Counted from the stretch's first letter, positions 53,160-63,735 are shown. The stretch: 64,000 nt of DNA from Pararhizobium qamdonense (GCF_029277445.1 NZ_CP119566.1:3474001-3538000), one strand, 5' to 3'. Notes: generated from the sequence alone by a model not told the origin. Program-made: numbers and translations.

Positions 53160-53603
53160 CTAAATCTTCAGCGCCAGAAGCACGGCGCCGCCGGCAATCA
53201 TGCAGACGCCCAGCCAGTGGGCGGGCGACAGGCGTTCGCCGAGGAAGAGCACGGCAAAAAGCGCGACGAGAACCACGCTCAGCTTGTCGACCGGGGCCAC
53301 CTGCGCCGCATGTCCCATTTTCAAGGCCCGGAAATAGCATAGCCAGGACGCGCCGGTGGCAAGACCTGACAGAACCAGAAACAGCCAGCTTTTCCCCGAG
53401 ACCGTCGAAGGCGCCTGCCAGTTGCCCGTCAGGAACAGCATCAGGGCGATGGCGAGAAGAATGACGATCGTACGGATGAAGGTAGCGAAGTCGGAATTGA
53501 CATTCTCGATGCCGATCTTGGCAAAGATCGCCGTCAAAGCCGCAAAGGCGGCCGATAGAAGCGCCCATGCCTGCCAGGACGAAAACAGCATTTTCATGGG
53601 CAT
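53160..53603 (-). CDS. Short EamA/DMT transporter
   Basis: 147 residues, four membrane helices (one EamA domain, half the usual double-domain size). Helices LLSAAFAALTAIFAKIGI, FATFIRTIVILLAIALMLFL, SWLFLVLSGLATGASWL and a last one ending LLALKI. Start at 53603, with AAAGGA 6 bases upstream; ATGs at 53597 and 53591 follow in frame. Divergent from betI with the BetI operator between, so it may transport a quaternary amine; that is inference. Small single-domain DMT proteins often work as dimers. Confidence 0.82.
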   Translation of the reverse strand: MPMKMLFSSWQAWALLSAAFAALTAIFAKIGIENVNSDFATFIRTIVILLAIALMLFLTGNWQAPSTVSGKSWLFLVLSGLATGASWLCYFRALKMGHAAQVAPVDKLSVVLVALFAVLFLGERLSPAHWLGVCMIAGGAVLLALKI

Positions 53604-53701
53604 CCATTCCTTTCGCGGCGCCGCGTGACGCGGCCATCGCCAGTTGAGGCCGCAGTCCTGCGAATGGCAAGAAAATCCTTGGGTGCAGCATTTATTTTTT
53701 A

Positions 53702-53721
53702 TTGATTGATGGATCAATCAA
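53702..53721. promoter_or_regulatory. BetI operator (20-bp palindrome)
   Basis: TTGATTGATGGATCAATCAA, nine-base arms around GG, in the gap between the divergent EamA gene and betI. Known BetI repressors bind such palindromes and dissociate in the presence of choline. It also overlaps A/T-rich promoter hexamers for both genes. Confidence 0.75.
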
Positions 53722-53753
53722 AAATACAGTGACGGCAACGAAGGGAACAAGGA

Positions 53754-54356
53754 ATGCCGAAAGTCGGAATGGAACCGGTGCGCCGCAAGGCGCTTGTGGA
53801 TGCGGCGCTGCATGTGATCGGCGACCAGGGCACGCTGTCGGTGACCATGTCCGACATCGCGCGCCAGGCCGGCGTTTCGGCGGCTTTGGCGCATCATTAT
53901 TTCGGCAGCAAGGAGCAATTGCTGGTCGAGACGGTCCGCTCCCTTTTGAAGCAGTTGCGTGACGATACGGTGAAGGCCCTCACGGCAGCCGCGGCGCCGC
54001 GCGAGCGCCTGTCGGCGATGGTCAGGGTGAGCTTTCAGGCCGACCAGTTTTCGCCGGAAACCATCGCCGCCTGGCTTGCCTTCTACAGCGAGGCGCAACG
54101 TTCCGAAGAGACGCGCCGGTTCCTGGTTATCTATGCCCGGCGGCTGCATTCCAATCTCGTCGCCAACCTGAAGGCGCTCTGTGTCGCAGATGATGCGCAG
54201 CGCATCGCAGAGGGTACGGCTGCCATGATCGACGGACTTTATATTCGCCGGGCGCTCGGTTCCTCGCCGGTGACGGCGCAAGCCTCGATCGCGCTGACCG
54301 ACGATTACATCACGCTCAATCTCCATGCCTGCCAGACACAGAAAGATGCCGCATGA
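53754..54356 (+). CDS. betI: BetI, TetR-family choline-responsive repressor
   Basis: 200 residues. TetR helix-turn-helix (MSDIARQAGVSAALAHHYFGSKEQLLVETV, about 31-60, in segments). Long sensor domain rich in aromatic residues as in BetI (SETIAAWLAFYSEAQRSEETRRFL). Represses the bet operon until choline is present. ATG at 53754 with AAGGGA upstream. Overlaps betC by 4 bases (ATGA). Confidence 0.92.
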   Translation: MPKVGMEPVRRKALVDAALHVIGDQGTLSVTMSDIARQAGVSAALAHHYFGSKEQLLVETVRSLLKQLRDDTVKALTAAAAPRERLSAMVRVSFQADQFSPETIAAWLAFYSEAQRSEETRRFLVIYARRLHSNLVANLKALCVADDAQRIAEGTAAMIDGLYIRRALGSSPVTAQASIALTDDYITLNLHACQTQKDAA

Positions 54357-55876
54357 CCCGGCCGAACATTCTCATCATCATGGTCGACCAGTTGAACGGA
54401 AAGTTCTTTCCCGATGGTCCGGCGGACTTTCTGCATGCGCCGCATATGAAGGCGCTGGCGAAGCGTTCGGCGCGTTTTCGCAACAATTACACATCCTCGC
54501 CGCTCTGCGCGCCTGCCCGCGCCTCGCTGATGGCCGGGCAATTGCCAAGCCGCACGCAGGTCTATGACAATGCCGCCGAATATGTTTCGTCGATCCCGAC
54601 CTATGCGCATCACCTGCGCCGCGCCGGCTATTACACCGCGCTGTCGGGCAAGATGCATTTCGTCGGACCCGACCAGCTGCATGGCTTCGAGGAGCGGCTG
54701 ACGACGGATATCTACCCCGCCGATTTCGGCTGGACGCCGGATTACCGCAAGCCCGGCGAGCGGATCGACTGGTGGTATCACAATCTCGGCTCCGTCACCG
54801 GCGCGGGCGTGGCCGAGATCACCAACCAGATGGAATATGACGACGAGGTGGCCTTTCTCGCCAACCAGAAGCTCTATCATCTCAGCCGCGAACACGGCGA
54901 CGAAGCCCGCCGCCCCTGGGCGGTGACGGTCTCGTTCACCCATCCGCACGATCCCTATGTGGCGCGCCGCAAATTCTGGGATCTCTACAATGATTGCGGC
55001 CAGTTGCTTCCCGACGTCGGCGATATCCCGCTCGCCGACCAGGACCCGCATTCGCAGCGGCTGATCCATGCCTGCGACTACCAGAACTTTTCGGTGTCTG
55101 AGGAGAATGTCAGGCGCTCGCGCCAGGCCTATTTCGCCAATATTTCCTACCTGGATGAAAAGGTCGGCGAACTCGTGGATACGCTGACCCGCACCCGGAT
55201 GCTCGACGATACGCTGATCCTGTTCTGCTCGGATCATGGCGACATGCTCGGCGAGCGCGGGCTCTGGTTCAAGATGAACTTCTTCGAGGGCTCAGCCCGC
55301 GTGCCGCTGATGGTCGCCGGTCCCGGCATCACCCCCGGCCTGCATCTGGCGCCGACATCCAATCTCGATCTCACGCCGACGCTATGCGACCTCGCCGGAA
55401 TTTCGATGGACGAGATCATGCCCTGGACCGACGGCGAAAGCTTGGTGCCGCTGATCAACGGCGCAGAGCGTATCGCGCCGGTGCTGATGGAATATGCCGC
55501 CGAAGGCTCCTATGCGCCGCTGGTTTGCATTCGCGAAGGCAAGTGGAAATATATCCACTGCGTGCTCGACCCCGACCAACTCTACGATCTCGACGCCGAC
55601 CCGCTGGAGATGACCAACCTGGCGGCGGTGCCTGCCCAGGCGCCGACGCTGCGCGCCTTCCAGGCAATGCGCGACAGCCGCTGGGATATGGAGGCGTTCG
55701 ATGCCGCCGTGCGCGAAAGCCAGGCGCGCCGCTGGGTGGTCTACGAGGCGCTGCGCAACGGCGCCTATTACCCCTGGGACCACCAGCCGCTGCAAAGGGC
55801 CTCCGAGCGCTACATGCGCAACCATATGAATCTCGACAATCTCGAAGAATCCAAACGCTTTCCGCGAGGGGAATAA
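54353..55876 (+). CDS. betC: Choline sulfatase
   Basis: 507 residues. Type I sulfatase: formylglycine Cys52 in C-A-P-A-R56 ([16 protein letters not shown]), metal-binding IIMVDQLNG, plus [21 protein letters not shown]. Hydrolyses choline-O-sulfate to choline, feeding BetA/BetB. Needs a separate FGE or anaerobic activator not seen here. Rhizobia often include betC in this operon, which enteric bacteria lack. Ends one base before betB. Confidence 0.93.
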   Translation: MTRPNILIIMVDQLNGKFFPDGPADFLHAPHMKALAKRSARFRNNYTSSPLCAPARASLMAGQLPSRTQVYDNAAEYVSSIPTYAHHLRRAGYYTALSGKMHFVGPDQLHGFEERLTTDIYPADFGWTPDYRKPGERIDWWYHNLGSVTGAGVAEITNQMEYDDEVAFLANQKLYHLSREHGDEARRPWAVTVSFTHPHDPYVARRKFWDLYNDCGQLLPDVGDIPLADQDPHSQRLIHACDYQNFSVSEENVRRSRQAYFANISYLDEKVGELVDTLTRTRMLDDTLILFCSDHGDMLGERGLWFKMNFFEGSARVPLMVAGPGITPGLHLAPTSNLDLTPTLCDLAGISMDEIMPWTDGESLVPLINGAERIAPVLMEYAAEGSYAPLVCIREGKWKYIHCVLDPDQLYDLDADPLEMTNLAAVPAQAPTLRAFQAMRDSRWDMEAFDAAVRESQARRWVVYEALRNGAYYPWDHQPLQRASERYMRNHMNLDNLEESKRFPRGE

Positions 55877-55877
55877 G

Positions 55878-57341
55878 ATGAAAGCCCAGCCACCAGCCTC
55901 CCACTTCATCGACGGCGAATACGTCGAGGATACTGCGGGCACCGCCTTCGACAGCATCTATCCCGCCACCGGCGAAGTGATCGCCCGGCTGCATGCCGCC
56001 ACGCCCGCCATCGTCGATAGGGCGATCGCGGCCGCCAAGCGGGCACAGGGCGAATGGGCCGCGATGAGCCCGACGGCGCGCGGCCGCATCCTCAAGCGCG
56101 CCGCCGACATCATGCGCACCCGCAACCGCGAACTGTCGGAGCTGGAAACGCTCGATACCGGCAAGCCGATCCAGGAAACCATCGTCGCCGATCCGACCTC
56201 GGGCGCTGATGCATTCGAATTCTTCGGCGGCGTCGCGGCAGCGGCGCTGAACGGCGATTACATCCCGCTCGGCGGCGATTTTGCCTTTACAAAGCGCGTG
56301 CCGCTCGGGGTCTGCGTGGGGATCGGCGCCTGGAACTATCCCCAGCAGATCGCCTGCTGGAAGGGCGCGCCGGCGCTGATCGCCGGCAATGCGATGGTGT
56401 TCAAGCCATCGGAAAACACGCCGCTCGGCGCCCTGAAGATTGCCGAGATCCTGTTTGAGGCCGGCCTGCCGAAGGGCCTCTACAATGTCATCCAGGGTGA
56501 CCGCTCGACAGGTCCGCTGCTGGTCAACCACAAGGACGTCGCCAAGGTCTCGCTGACCGGCTCGGTCGAGACCGGCCGCAAGGTGGCTGGCGCTGCCGCG
56601 TCCCAGCTGAAGCATGTGACGATGGAACTGGGCGGCAAGTCGCCGCTGATCGTGTTTGACGACGCCGATCTCGAGAGCGCCATCGGCGGCGCCATGCTCG
56701 GCAATTTCTATTCGACCGGTCAGGTCTGCTCCAACGGCACTCGCGTGTTCATTCAGAAGGGCATCAAGGAACGCTTCCTGTCGCGGCTGAAGGAGCGCAC
56801 CGAAAAGATCATTATCGGCGATCCGATGATTGAAGAAACCCAGCTCGGCCCGATGGTCTCGCGCGCCCAGCTCGACAAGGTGTTCGCCTATATCGAAAAG
56901 GGCAAGGCCGAGGGCGCAACACTTCTGACCGGCGGCGGCATTCCCAATGACGTTTCTGCCGAAGGCACCTATATCCAGCCGACCGTGTTTGCTGATGTCA
57001 CCGACGAAATGACCATCGCGCGCGAGGAAATCTTCGGGCCGGTCATGTGCGTGCTCGATTTCGACCATGAGGACGAGGTGATCGAACGCGCCAACGGCAC
57101 CGAATTCGGGCTTTCGGCCGGAGTATTTACCTCGGACCTCACCCGCGCGCACCGGGTCGCAGACCGGCTGGAAGCAGGCACGCTGTGGATCAACACCTAT
57201 AACCTGGCGCCGGTGGAGGTGCCGTTCGGCGGTTCCAAACAGTCTGGCTTCGGGCGGGAAAACTCGCTGGCGGCGCTCAATCACTACACGGAACTGAAGA
57301 GCGTCTATGTGGCAATGAGCCCGGTTCAATCGCCGTATTGA
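55878..57341 (+). CDS. betB: Betaine aldehyde dehydrogenase
   Basis: 487 residues. NAD-dependent aldehyde dehydrogenase with catalytic C284 (GQVCSNGTR) and E250 (ELGGKSP). The Rossmann Gly motif [10 protein letters not shown] and cofactor stretch FKPSENTPL are typical. Converts betaine aldehyde to glycine betaine, an osmoprotectant. Length agrees with other rhizobial BetB proteins. Separated from betA by a large palindromic repeat. Confidence 0.95.
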   Translation: MKAQPPASHFIDGEYVEDTAGTAFDSIYPATGEVIARLHAATPAIVDRAIAAAKRAQGEWAAMSPTARGRILKRAADIMRTRNRELSELETLDTGKPIQETIVADPTSGADAFEFFGGVAAAALNGDYIPLGGDFAFTKRVPLGVCVGIGAWNYPQQIACWKGAPALIAGNAMVFKPSENTPLGALKIAEILFEAGLPKGLYNVIQGDRSTGPLLVNHKDVAKVSLTGSVETGRKVAGAAASQLKHVTMELGGKSPLIVFDDADLESAIGGAMLGNFYSTGQVCSNGTRVFIQKGIKERFLSRLKERTEKIIIGDPMIEETQLGPMVSRAQLDKVFAYIEKGKAEGATLLTGGGIPNDVSAEGTYIQPTVFADVTDEMTIAREEIFGPVMCVLDFDHEDEVIERANGTEFGLSAGVFTSDLTRAHRVADRLEAGTLWINTYNLAPVEVPFGGSKQSGFGRENSLAALNHYTELKSVYVAMSPVQSPY

Positions 57342-57357
57342 TCGAGGTCTGCGGCTG

Positions 57358-57482
57358 ATCTCCCCCCCTTGCGGGGGAGATGTCCCGGAGGGACAGAGGG
57401 GGGTGGCTCCCTCGCATTCCGGGCCGGCCTAACCGCCCTCTGTCGGCGACGCCGACATCTCCCCCTCAAAGGGGGAGATCAC
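57358..57482. repeat. Palindromic repeat between betB and betA
   Basis: Left arm CTCCCCCCTTGCGGGGGAGATGTC..., right arm ending CGACATCTCCCCCTCAAAG plus a GGAGAT tail; together an imperfect inverted repeat of about 125 bp with inner hairpins (GTCCCGGAGGGAC, GTCGGCGACGCCGAC). I know this CTCCCCCTTG...GGGGGAGATGTCGGCG type as very common in Rhizobiales genomes. No gene fits in it. Confidence 0.85.
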
Positions 57483-57520
57483 CGACCCACCGCATGCCGG
57501 AAACAAAAGAGGCCCAGTCC

Positions 57521-59173
57521 ATGCAAAGCGCAGATTTCGTCATCATCGGTTCGGGCTCCGCAGGCTCCGCACTTGCATACCGCCTGTCCGAGGACGGCAA
57601 GAATACGGTGCTGGTGCTGGAATTCGGCGGCAGCGATTTCGGGCCGTTCATCCAGATGCCGGCAGCGCTCGCCTGGCCGATGAGCATGAGCCGCTACAAC
57701 TGGGGCTATCTTTCCGAACCGGAGCCGAACCTCAACAACCGGCGCATCACCGCGCCGCGCGGCAAGGTAATCGGTGGCTCGTCCTCGATCAACGGCATGG
57801 TCTATGTGCGCGGCTCGATGGAAGACTATAACGAGTGGGAGGGGCTCGGCGCGCGCGGCTGGGGCTATGCCGATGTGCTGCCCTATTTCAAGCGGATGGA
57901 AAATTCGCATGGCGGCGAGGACGGCTGGCGCGGCACCGGCGGGCCGCTGCATGTGCGGCGCGGCTCCTACAAGAACCCGCTGTTCAAGGCCTTCGTCGAT
58001 GCCGGACAGCAGGCCGGCTTCGAGCTGACCGACGACTATAACGGCTCCAAGCAGGAAGGTTTCGGCCTGATGGAGCAGACGGTGCACAATGGCCGGCGCT
58101 GGTCGGCGGCATCCGCCTATCTGAAGCCGGCCCTCAAGCGTCCCAATGTCGAACTGCTGCGCTGCTATGCGCGCAAGATCGTCATCGAGAACGGCCGGGC
58201 CGTTGGCGTCGAAATCGAGCGCGGCGGCAAGATCGAGGTGGTGAAGGCCAATCGCGAGGTGATCGTTTCGGCCTCCTCGTTCAACTCGCCCAAGCTCCTG
58301 ATGCTATCGGGCATCGGCCCGGGCGCGCATCTCAAAGACATGGGCATCGAGGTGAAGGCCGACCGGCCAGGCGTCGGCGCCAATCTGCAGGACCATATGG
58401 AATTCTATTTCCAGCAGGTCTCGTTGAAGCCCGTGTCGCTCTATTCCTGGCTGCCCTGGTTCTGGCAGGGTGTTGCCGGCGCACAGTGGATGTTCACCAA
58501 ATCCGGGCTCGGCACGTCCAACCAGTTCGAAGCCTGCGCTTTCCTGCGCTCAGCCCCTGGCGTTAAGCAGCCGGATATCCAGTATCACTTCCTGCCGGTG
58601 GCGATTTCCTACGATGGCAAGGCGGCGGCCAAGAGCCACGGGTTCCAGGTGCATGTCGGCTACAACCATTCGAAATCGCGCGGCTCTGTCACGCTGCGCT
58701 CACCCGATGTGAAGGCCGATCCGGTCATCCAGTTCAACTATATGAGCCATCCGGAAGACTGGGAAAAATTCCGCCACTGCGTGCGCCTCACCCGCGAGAT
58801 CTTCGGCCAGCAGGCCTTTGACCAGTATCGCGGCCCGGAAATCCAGCCGGGCGAAAGCATCCAGACCGACGACCAGATCGATGCCTTCCTGCGCGAGCAT
58901 CTGGAAAGCGCCTATCACCCCTGCGGCACCTGCCGGATGGGTGATAGAAACGATCCGATGGCGGTGGTCGATCCGGAAACAAGCGTCATCGGCGTCGATG
59001 GCCTGCGTGTCGCCGATTCATCGATCTTCCCGCACGTCACCTACGGCAACCTCAACGGCCCCTCGATCATGACCGGCGAAAAGGCCGCCGACCACATCCT
59101 CGGCAAACAGCCCCTGCCCCGCAGCAACCAGGAACCCTGGATCAATCCGCGCTGGGAGCTGAGCGACCGGTAG
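57521..59173 (+). CDS. betA: Choline dehydrogenase
   Basis: 550 residues from the ATG at 57521 (AGAGG 9 bases upstream); the earlier ATG at 57380 reads through the repeat and is not credible. GMC flavoenzyme: FAD-binding [15 protein letters not shown] (residues 9-23) and the PROSITE-like GMC stretches [14 protein letters not shown] and [19 protein letters not shown]. Catalytic His region [10 protein letters not shown] and C-terminal NLNGPSIM. Oxidises choline to betaine aldehyde and on to betaine. Last gene of the unit. Confidence 0.95.
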   Translation: MQSADFVIIGSGSAGSALAYRLSEDGKNTVLVLEFGGSDFGPFIQMPAALAWPMSMSRYNWGYLSEPEPNLNNRRITAPRGKVIGGSSSINGMVYVRGSMEDYNEWEGLGARGWGYADVLPYFKRMENSHGGEDGWRGTGGPLHVRRGSYKNPLFKAFVDAGQQAGFELTDDYNGSKQEGFGLMEQTVHNGRRWSAASAYLKPALKRPNVELLRCYARKIVIENGRAVGVEIERGGKIEVVKANREVIVSASSFNSPKLLMLSGIGPGAHLKDMGIEVKADRPGVGANLQDHMEFYFQQVSLKPVSLYSWLPWFWQGVAGAQWMFTKSGLGTSNQFEACAFLRSAPGVKQPDIQYHFLPVAISYDGKAAAKSHGFQVHVGYNHSKSRGSVTLRSPDVKADPVIQFNYMSHPEDWEKFRHCVRLTREIFGQQAFDQYRGPEIQPGESIQTDDQIDAFLREHLESAYHPCGTCRMGDRNDPMAVVDPETSVIGVDGLRVADSSIFPHVTYGNLNGPSIMTGEKAADHILGKQPLPRSNQEPWINPRWELSDR

Positions 59174-59175
59174 GT

Positions 59176-59475
59176 TCAGTGGTAGTCGTCTCCGCGCTGG
59201 TGGCGGACGGCCAGAATGGTGACCGTTTCGCTGTCCTCGATTTCGAACAGCGCAACATAGCCGGACGTGCCGAAAGAGATGACGAATTCGCGGAAAAATG
59301 AATTGTCGCCGGGCGCCTGGCGGCAGCTGAACGGAAAGCTTTCGAGCACCGTCACCGCTTTTTCAATCGCATCAAGGGCACGCCCTGCTGCCGGCTCATC
59401 GCGATCCAGCAGATAGGCATAGAGCCGCTTGATATCCTCCCGTGCCTTTGCCGTGAGCCTGACCGAATAGCTCAT
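59176..59475 (-). CDS. parE: ParE/RelE-family toxin
   Basis: 99 residues. VRLTAKAREDIKRLYAYLLDRDEPAAGRALDAIEKAVTVLESFPFSCRQAP is the ParE signature, ending ILAVRHQRGDDYH. Inhibits gyrase or, as RelE-like, translation; which one cannot be told from sequence. Its start overlaps the antitoxin stop by 4 bases (ATGA). Confidence 0.85.
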   Translation of the reverse strand: MSYSVRLTAKAREDIKRLYAYLLDRDEPAAGRALDAIEKAVTVLESFPFSCRQAPGDNSFFREFVISFGTSGYVALFEIEDSETVTILAVRHQRGDDYH

Positions 59476-59747
59476 TTCGAACGGTTTTCAGCACGCTTGG
59501 TCTCAAGCATCCCCTTTAGCTCTCCCAGGACCTCGTCTGCGCTGTAGTAAATTCCGGTGCGCTTGGCCTCTTCGCGTGATGCAAGACCGCGGGCGATGAA
59601 TTCAGCCTGTGTCTTTCTATAACGCACCTGCGCCTTGACGGCATTTTCCACGAAGGCCGATAGTGTCTCGCCCTTTTCCAGCACGCCTTCGGCGGCGGCT
59701 CGCAATTCCGGATCGACCCGGAGCGAAGGAAGCGTGGCAGTTTTCAT
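59472..59747 (-). CDS. parD: ParD-type antitoxin (YlcI/YnfO-like)
   Basis: 91 residues from the ATG at 59747 (TTTCAT on the plus strand); the upstream frame from 59828 lacks a ribosome site. TLPSLRVDPELRAAAEGVLEKGETLSAFVENAVKAQVRYRK is a ribbon-helix-helix antitoxin N-terminus; the acidic C-terminus EELKGMLETKRAEN interacts with the toxin. Upstream gene of the pair on the minus strand. Confidence 0.82.
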   Translation of the reverse strand: MKTATLPSLRVDPELRAAAEGVLEKGETLSAFVENAVKAQVRYRKTQAEFIARGLASREEAKRTGIYYSADEVLGELKGMLETKRAENRSK

Positions 59748-60060
59748 GACCGGACCCGATGCGTTGCAATTGCGATGCAGGATAGCAAAAGCGGCAAACG
59801 GATTCAACGTACCGGACAAAGCGGTCAACGGGCGCCATCATGGAGGGAACGGAAGCCTGCAAAAATCGGTGGTTTCTAAAACAATAAACTATAAATTTGA
59901 TAGATTTTAGCCGTTAACTCTGTCATTTCAGAGAGTATTCTGCGTTTTTTGCTGTTCGGAGAGATATTTGCTCTGAACCTCCAACATTAGAAATCCGTTT
60001 TTCTGTCTTTTGTCACACATGGCTGCGATATTCCCTGACAACAGAACAGGATATCCTCCC

Positions 60061-60870
60061 ATGACGTCCGCATCGCTTGAACATCGCGCCAGCGCGCTCA
60101 ACAGCCAATTGGAGAGCCTTGATCTCTCCGGCCGGCTGGCGCTGATCGCGTCGCTTGACGGCAAATCGGTTTTTACCACCAGCGTTGGCATTGAAGATCA
60201 GGTCATTACCGCTGCCATCGGTACCGGCAGGCATCCGATCGAGGTTTCGACGCTCGAGACCGGCCGGCTCTTCAACGAGACCGTGGCGCTGATCGACAAG
60301 ACCGAGCAGACCTATGGCATCCTGATCAAGCGGTTTTATCCCGAACAGGACGATATCGACGCCTATGCCGCGAAATATGGCCTGAACGGTTTCTACGACA
60401 GTATTGAAGCCAGGCATGCCTGTTGTGGTGCGCGCAAGGTGAAGCCGCTTGCGCGCGCACTTGAGGGTGCATCCTTCTGGATCACCGGCCTGCGCCGCGG
60501 CCAGTCCGGCAACCGTGCCGAAACGCCGTTTGCCGAGGCCGATACCGACCGTGGCCTGATCAAGATCAATGTGCTTGCCGACTGGGACATCGAAAAGATC
60601 CGCGCCCATGTCGCCGATGAGGCTATCCCGATCAATCCGCTGCATGCGCGCGGCTATCCTTCGATCGGCTGCGAGCCCTGTACGCGCGCGATCAAGCCGG
60701 GCGAGCCCGAGCGTGCCGGCCGCTGGTGGTGGGAAAACGACGAGACGCGCGAATGCGGCCTGCATGTCGCAGAGGCTTCCACCTCGGTCATCCCGCAGAC
60801 GACCGCAAGCAGCCCGATTTCCAGCAGCCCCCTTTCCAGCGGCCCCCTTTCCAGCAGCATTGCGCGATAA
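60061..60870 (+). CDS. cysH: Adenylyl-sulfate (APS) reductase, CysH
   Basis: 269 residues from the ATG at 60061 (AGGATAT upstream). Iron-sulfur cysteines C121-C122 (HACCGARK) and C204-x-x-C207 (IGCEPC), and the catalytic C232 in ECGLH. The two CC/CxxC pairs mark the APS-using, [4Fe-4S] form rather than the PAPS form. Reduces adenylyl sulfate to sulfite in assimilatory sulfate reduction. The C-terminal ~35 residues form a repetitive [11 protein letters not shown] tail encoded by three 15-bp tandem units, not part of the family. Confidence 0.92.
   Translation: MTSASLEHRASALNSQLESLDLSGRLALIASLDGKSVFTTSVGIEDQVITAAIGTGRHPIEVSTLETGRLFNETVALIDKTEQTYGILIKRFYPEQDDIDAYAAKYGLNGFYDSIEARHACCGARKVKPLARALEGASFWITGLRRGQSGNRAETPFAEADTDRGLIKINVLADWDIEKIRAHVADEAIPINPLHARGYPSIGCEPCTRAIKPGEPERAGRWWWENDETRECGLHVAEASTSVIPQTTASSPISSSPLSSGPLSSSIAR
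60813..60857. repeat. Three 15-bp tandem repeats in the 3' end of cysH
   Basis: Units CCCGATTTCCAGCAG, CCCCCTTTCCAGCGG and CCCCCTTTCCAGCAG in frame encode the Ser/Pro/Leu-rich tail. They can expand or shrink by replication slippage without frameshift. Confidence 0.75.
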
Positions 60871-60911
60871 TCCGCGCAGGCCCGCCTCACAGACACTCCC
60901 GGAGACTTGAA

Positions 60912-61865
60912 ATGCCCAGTACTCTTCCGGAAACGGAACTGCATAATCCGCAGACTGCAAAGACACCGCTCGACCCGCATCTGAAGGCGCTCGAGAACGA
61001 AGCGATCCACATCTTCCGCGAAGTGGCGGCCGAGTTCGAAAAGCCGGTCATGCTTTATTCCGTCGGCAAGGATTCTTCCGTCCTGCTTCACCTGGCGCGC
61101 AAGGCGTTCTATCCCGGCCGCGTGCCGTTTCCGCTGCTGCATGTGAACACCGGCTGGAAATTTGCCGAGATGATCGCGTTCCGCAACGATATCGTCAAAA
61201 AATACGATCTCGACTTCATCGAACATATCAATCCGCGCGGCAAGGCCGAGAACGTCACGCCGTTTACCCATGGTTCGGCGCTGTTTACCGATATCATGAA
61301 GACGGAAGGCCTGCGCCAGGCGCTGGATGCCGGCGGTTTCGACGCCGCATTCGGCGGTGCGCGCCGCGACGAGGAAGCCAGCCGCGCCAAGGAGCGCATC
61401 TATTCCTTCCGCACGCCCGAGCATCGCTGGGATCCGCGCGCGCAGCGCCCGGAACTTTGGAACGTCTATAACGGCATGATCCGCAAGGGCGAAAGCGTGC
61501 GCGCCTTCCCGCTGTCGAACTGGACCGAGGTGGATATCTGGCGCTACATCCAGGTGGAAGAAACCCCGCTGGTGCCGCTCTACTATGCCAAGGAACGCCC
61601 CTATATCGAGCGCGACGGCATGATGATCCTGGCTGAGGATCCGCGGCTCGAATTGCAGCCGGGCGAAGAGATACAGCACGGCTCGATCCGTTTCCGCACC
61701 CTTGGCGATTTCCCGCTGACGGGCGCCATTCCGTCTCAGGCCACCAACCTTGAAGAGGTCATTGCCGAACTGGAGATCGCCACGGTTTCCGAACGGCAGG
61801 GCCGCGCCATCGACCGCGATCAGTCCGGCTCGATGGAAAAGAAGAAGCGCGAAGGATATTTCTGA
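60912..61865 (+). CDS. cysD: Sulfate adenylyltransferase subunit 2
   Basis: 317 residues. PP-loop-like motif [21 protein letters not shown] (about 46-66) for ATP pyrophosphate. [21 protein letters not shown] is the conserved CysD stretch. Forms ATP sulfurylase with CysN and makes adenylyl sulfate from sulfate and ATP. GGAGACTTGAA ribosome site; ends with TGA overlapping the CysN ATG. Confidence 0.95.
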   Translation: MPSTLPETELHNPQTAKTPLDPHLKALENEAIHIFREVAAEFEKPVMLYSVGKDSSVLLHLARKAFYPGRVPFPLLHVNTGWKFAEMIAFRNDIVKKYDLDFIEHINPRGKAENVTPFTHGSALFTDIMKTEGLRQALDAGGFDAAFGGARRDEEASRAKERIYSFRTPEHRWDPRAQRPELWNVYNGMIRKGESVRAFPLSNWTEVDIWRYIQVEETPLVPLYYAKERPYIERDGMMILAEDPRLELQPGEEIQHGSIRFRTLGDFPLTGAIPSQATNLEEVIAELEIATVSERQGRAIDRDQSGSMEKKKREGYF

Positions 61866-63370
61866 TGACCGTTTCCGCAATCGCTCAAAACACGATCGAG
61901 CCGTCCACCGGCACCGTGACCGCCTTCCCGGCGACTGAGGCCACGCGCGTTGTGCGCGACACCCGGCCGCTGCGGCTGATTACCTGCGGCAGCGTCGATG
62001 ACGGCAAATCCACCCTGATCGGCCGGCTGCTGTGGGATACCAAGGCGGTCAAGGAAGACCAGGCGGCAACGCTGCGCCGCGATAGCGGCAAGCAGAACGA
62101 TCTCGGCCTGCCCGATTTCGCGCTGCTGCTCGACGGGCTGCAGGCCGAGCGCGAACAGGGCATCACCATCGATGTCGCCTATCGCTATTTCGCCACCGGC
62201 AACCGCTCCTTCATCGTCGCCGACACGCCCGGCCACGAGCAATATACACGCAACATGGCAACCGGCGCTTCCACCGCCGATCTCGCCATCCTGCTCGTCG
62301 ATGCCCGCACCGGCCTGCTTGAACAGACCCGCCGCCATGCGACGATCGCCTCGCTGATGGGGATCAAGCAGTTCGTGCTGGCCGTCAACAAGTTCGATCT
62401 CGTCGGCTATGACCGCGCCCGCTTCGATCAGATCAGCCATGAGTTCCGCGAACTGGCTCTGTCGCTCGGCGTGCGCCAGATCACCGCCATCCCGATGTCG
62501 GCGCTGAAGGGCGAGAACGTCGTTTATGACGGCAAGGCGTCGATGCCCTGGTATGAGGGCCAGACGCTGGTTGAGGTTCTGGAACTGGCCACGGTCCGCT
62601 CTGCCCAGACGGTCGGCTTCCGCTTGCCCGTCCAGCGCGTCTCGCGTCCGGGCGAAAGCTTTCGCGGCTATCAGGGCACGGTTGCCGGTGGTTCCGTGAA
62701 GCCCGGCGATTCGGTCGTCATCCTGCCGTCGGGCATGGTTGCCAATGTCACCAAGATCGTCACCTTCGATCTCGTGCGCAATGCCGCCGTTGCCGGCGAT
62801 GCGATCACGCTGGTGCTTGACCGCCAGGTCGATGTCTCGCGCGGCGACATGATCGTTTCTCTGGAAAGCCAGCCACAGACAGGCCTTGCCTTCGATGCCC
62901 ATCTTGTTGCCCTGCAATCGGACGGCATCCAGCCCGGCAAGCGCTATTGGCTGAAGAGCGGCTCGCGCCGCCAGCGCGTCACCGTGCAGCCATCGAGCCA
63001 GCTGGACTTGAAGAGCCGCAAATGGAGCCATCACACGGACGGCCTTGCGATGAACGCCATCGGCAAGGTGCATCTCTCCTTCGACGAACAGGCCGTGTTC
63101 GACGCCTACGAGCAGAACCGCACCACCGGCGCCTTCATCCTGATCGATCCCGACACCAACAATACGGTGGCCGGCGGCATGATTACCGCCAAGCGCTCGT
63201 CGCTGGGCGGCATCCATACCGAAGAAAGCCGGGTTCTCCTGTCGCTGCCGGCCGATCTCGCCGACCAGTTGATGGCGACCGAACTCTTCGCCGCCCGCCG
63301 CGAGGAAGCCGACATCCGCCGCATCTCCGCCGGCAGGGCCTCCGACGTCCTGAACGGGCTTGATGGGTAA
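61865..63370 (+). CDS. cysN: Sulfate adenylyltransferase subunit 1 (GTPase)
   Basis: 501 residues. GTP-binding motifs G42-SVDDGKS (G1), D120-TPGH (G3), N175-KFD178 (G4), as in EF-Tu-like translational GTPases; the hydrolysis drives APS synthesis by CysD. The length and ending TRISAGRASDVLNGLDG show that the APS-kinase domain found in CysNC/NodQ fusions is absent. This agrees with the APS-type CysH next door. Co-transcribed with cysD (TGATG overlap). Confidence 0.95.
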   Translation: MTVSAIAQNTIEPSTGTVTAFPATEATRVVRDTRPLRLITCGSVDDGKSTLIGRLLWDTKAVKEDQAATLRRDSGKQNDLGLPDFALLLDGLQAEREQGITIDVAYRYFATGNRSFIVADTPGHEQYTRNMATGASTADLAILLVDARTGLLEQTRRHATIASLMGIKQFVLAVNKFDLVGYDRARFDQISHEFRELALSLGVRQITAIPMSALKGENVVYDGKASMPWYEGQTLVEVLELATVRSAQTVGFRLPVQRVSRPGESFRGYQGTVAGGSVKPGDSVVILPSGMVANVTKIVTFDLVRNAAVAGDAITLVLDRQVDVSRGDMIVSLESQPQTGLAFDAHLVALQSDGIQPGKRYWLKSGSRRQRVTVQPSSQLDLKSRKWSHHTDGLAMNAIGKVHLSFDEQAVFDAYEQNRTTGAFILIDPDTNNTVAGGMITAKRSSLGGIHTEESRVLLSLPADLADQLMATELFAARREEADIRRISAGRASDVLNGLDG

Positions 63371-63392
63371 GGCGGCCAAAGGCCTATGATAA

Positions 63393-63412
63393 AAGGGGCT
63401 GCGAGGCCCCTT
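63393..63412 (+). terminator. Hairpin after cysN
   Basis: AAGGGGC/GCCCCTT seven-base-pair stem, loop TGCGAG, 22 bases after the stop. Only a short T tract (TTCAGATT), so probable but weak. Confidence 0.4.
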
Positions 63413-63467
63413 CAGATTGCGACAACCCTGTGGACGCTTGTTTGACGAGAGCGATAACCTACCCTCC

Positions 63468-63601
63468 CTCATTCCCGCCCTTGTGGCGGGAATCCAGCGA
63501 CCCGACGTCCGTCGGGTCAAAAAACTCTTTCAGCTCAATGACTTGAGCTGACTGTATCCCCGCCACAAGCCCTCGGGTTAAACCCGAGGGGAGGATGAGG
63601 G
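63468..63601. repeat. RIME-like palindromic element, last copy (diverged)
   Basis: Contains the familiar GCCCTTGTGGCGGG, GACCCGACGTCCGTCGGGTC and CAGCTCAATGACTTGAGCTG hairpins, but the final module carries an insertion CCCTCGGGTTAAACCCGAGGGG forming an additional perfect hairpin. Fills most of the gap between cysN and the partial gene at the right edge. Confidence 0.8.
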
Positions 63602-63735
63602 GAGTTTGGGAGCAAGCTCAATTTCCCAGTTGGCCTGCAGAGTTGTGAGATGAGACCTTTGTCAGCAGCCTGAAGGGGCAGCGATACCCCTTCAAATTCC
63701 CGATCAAACACCAAAGCCGCAGCCAATCCGCCTGC

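Noticed and set aside
55455..57329. 624-codon frame opposite betB
   Set aside because: Shadow frame of betB; no start site or domain.
61865..63370. CysNC/NodQ-type fusion
   Set aside because: The protein ends at residue 501 with no APS-kinase domain, and the next 300 bases are repeat DNA.
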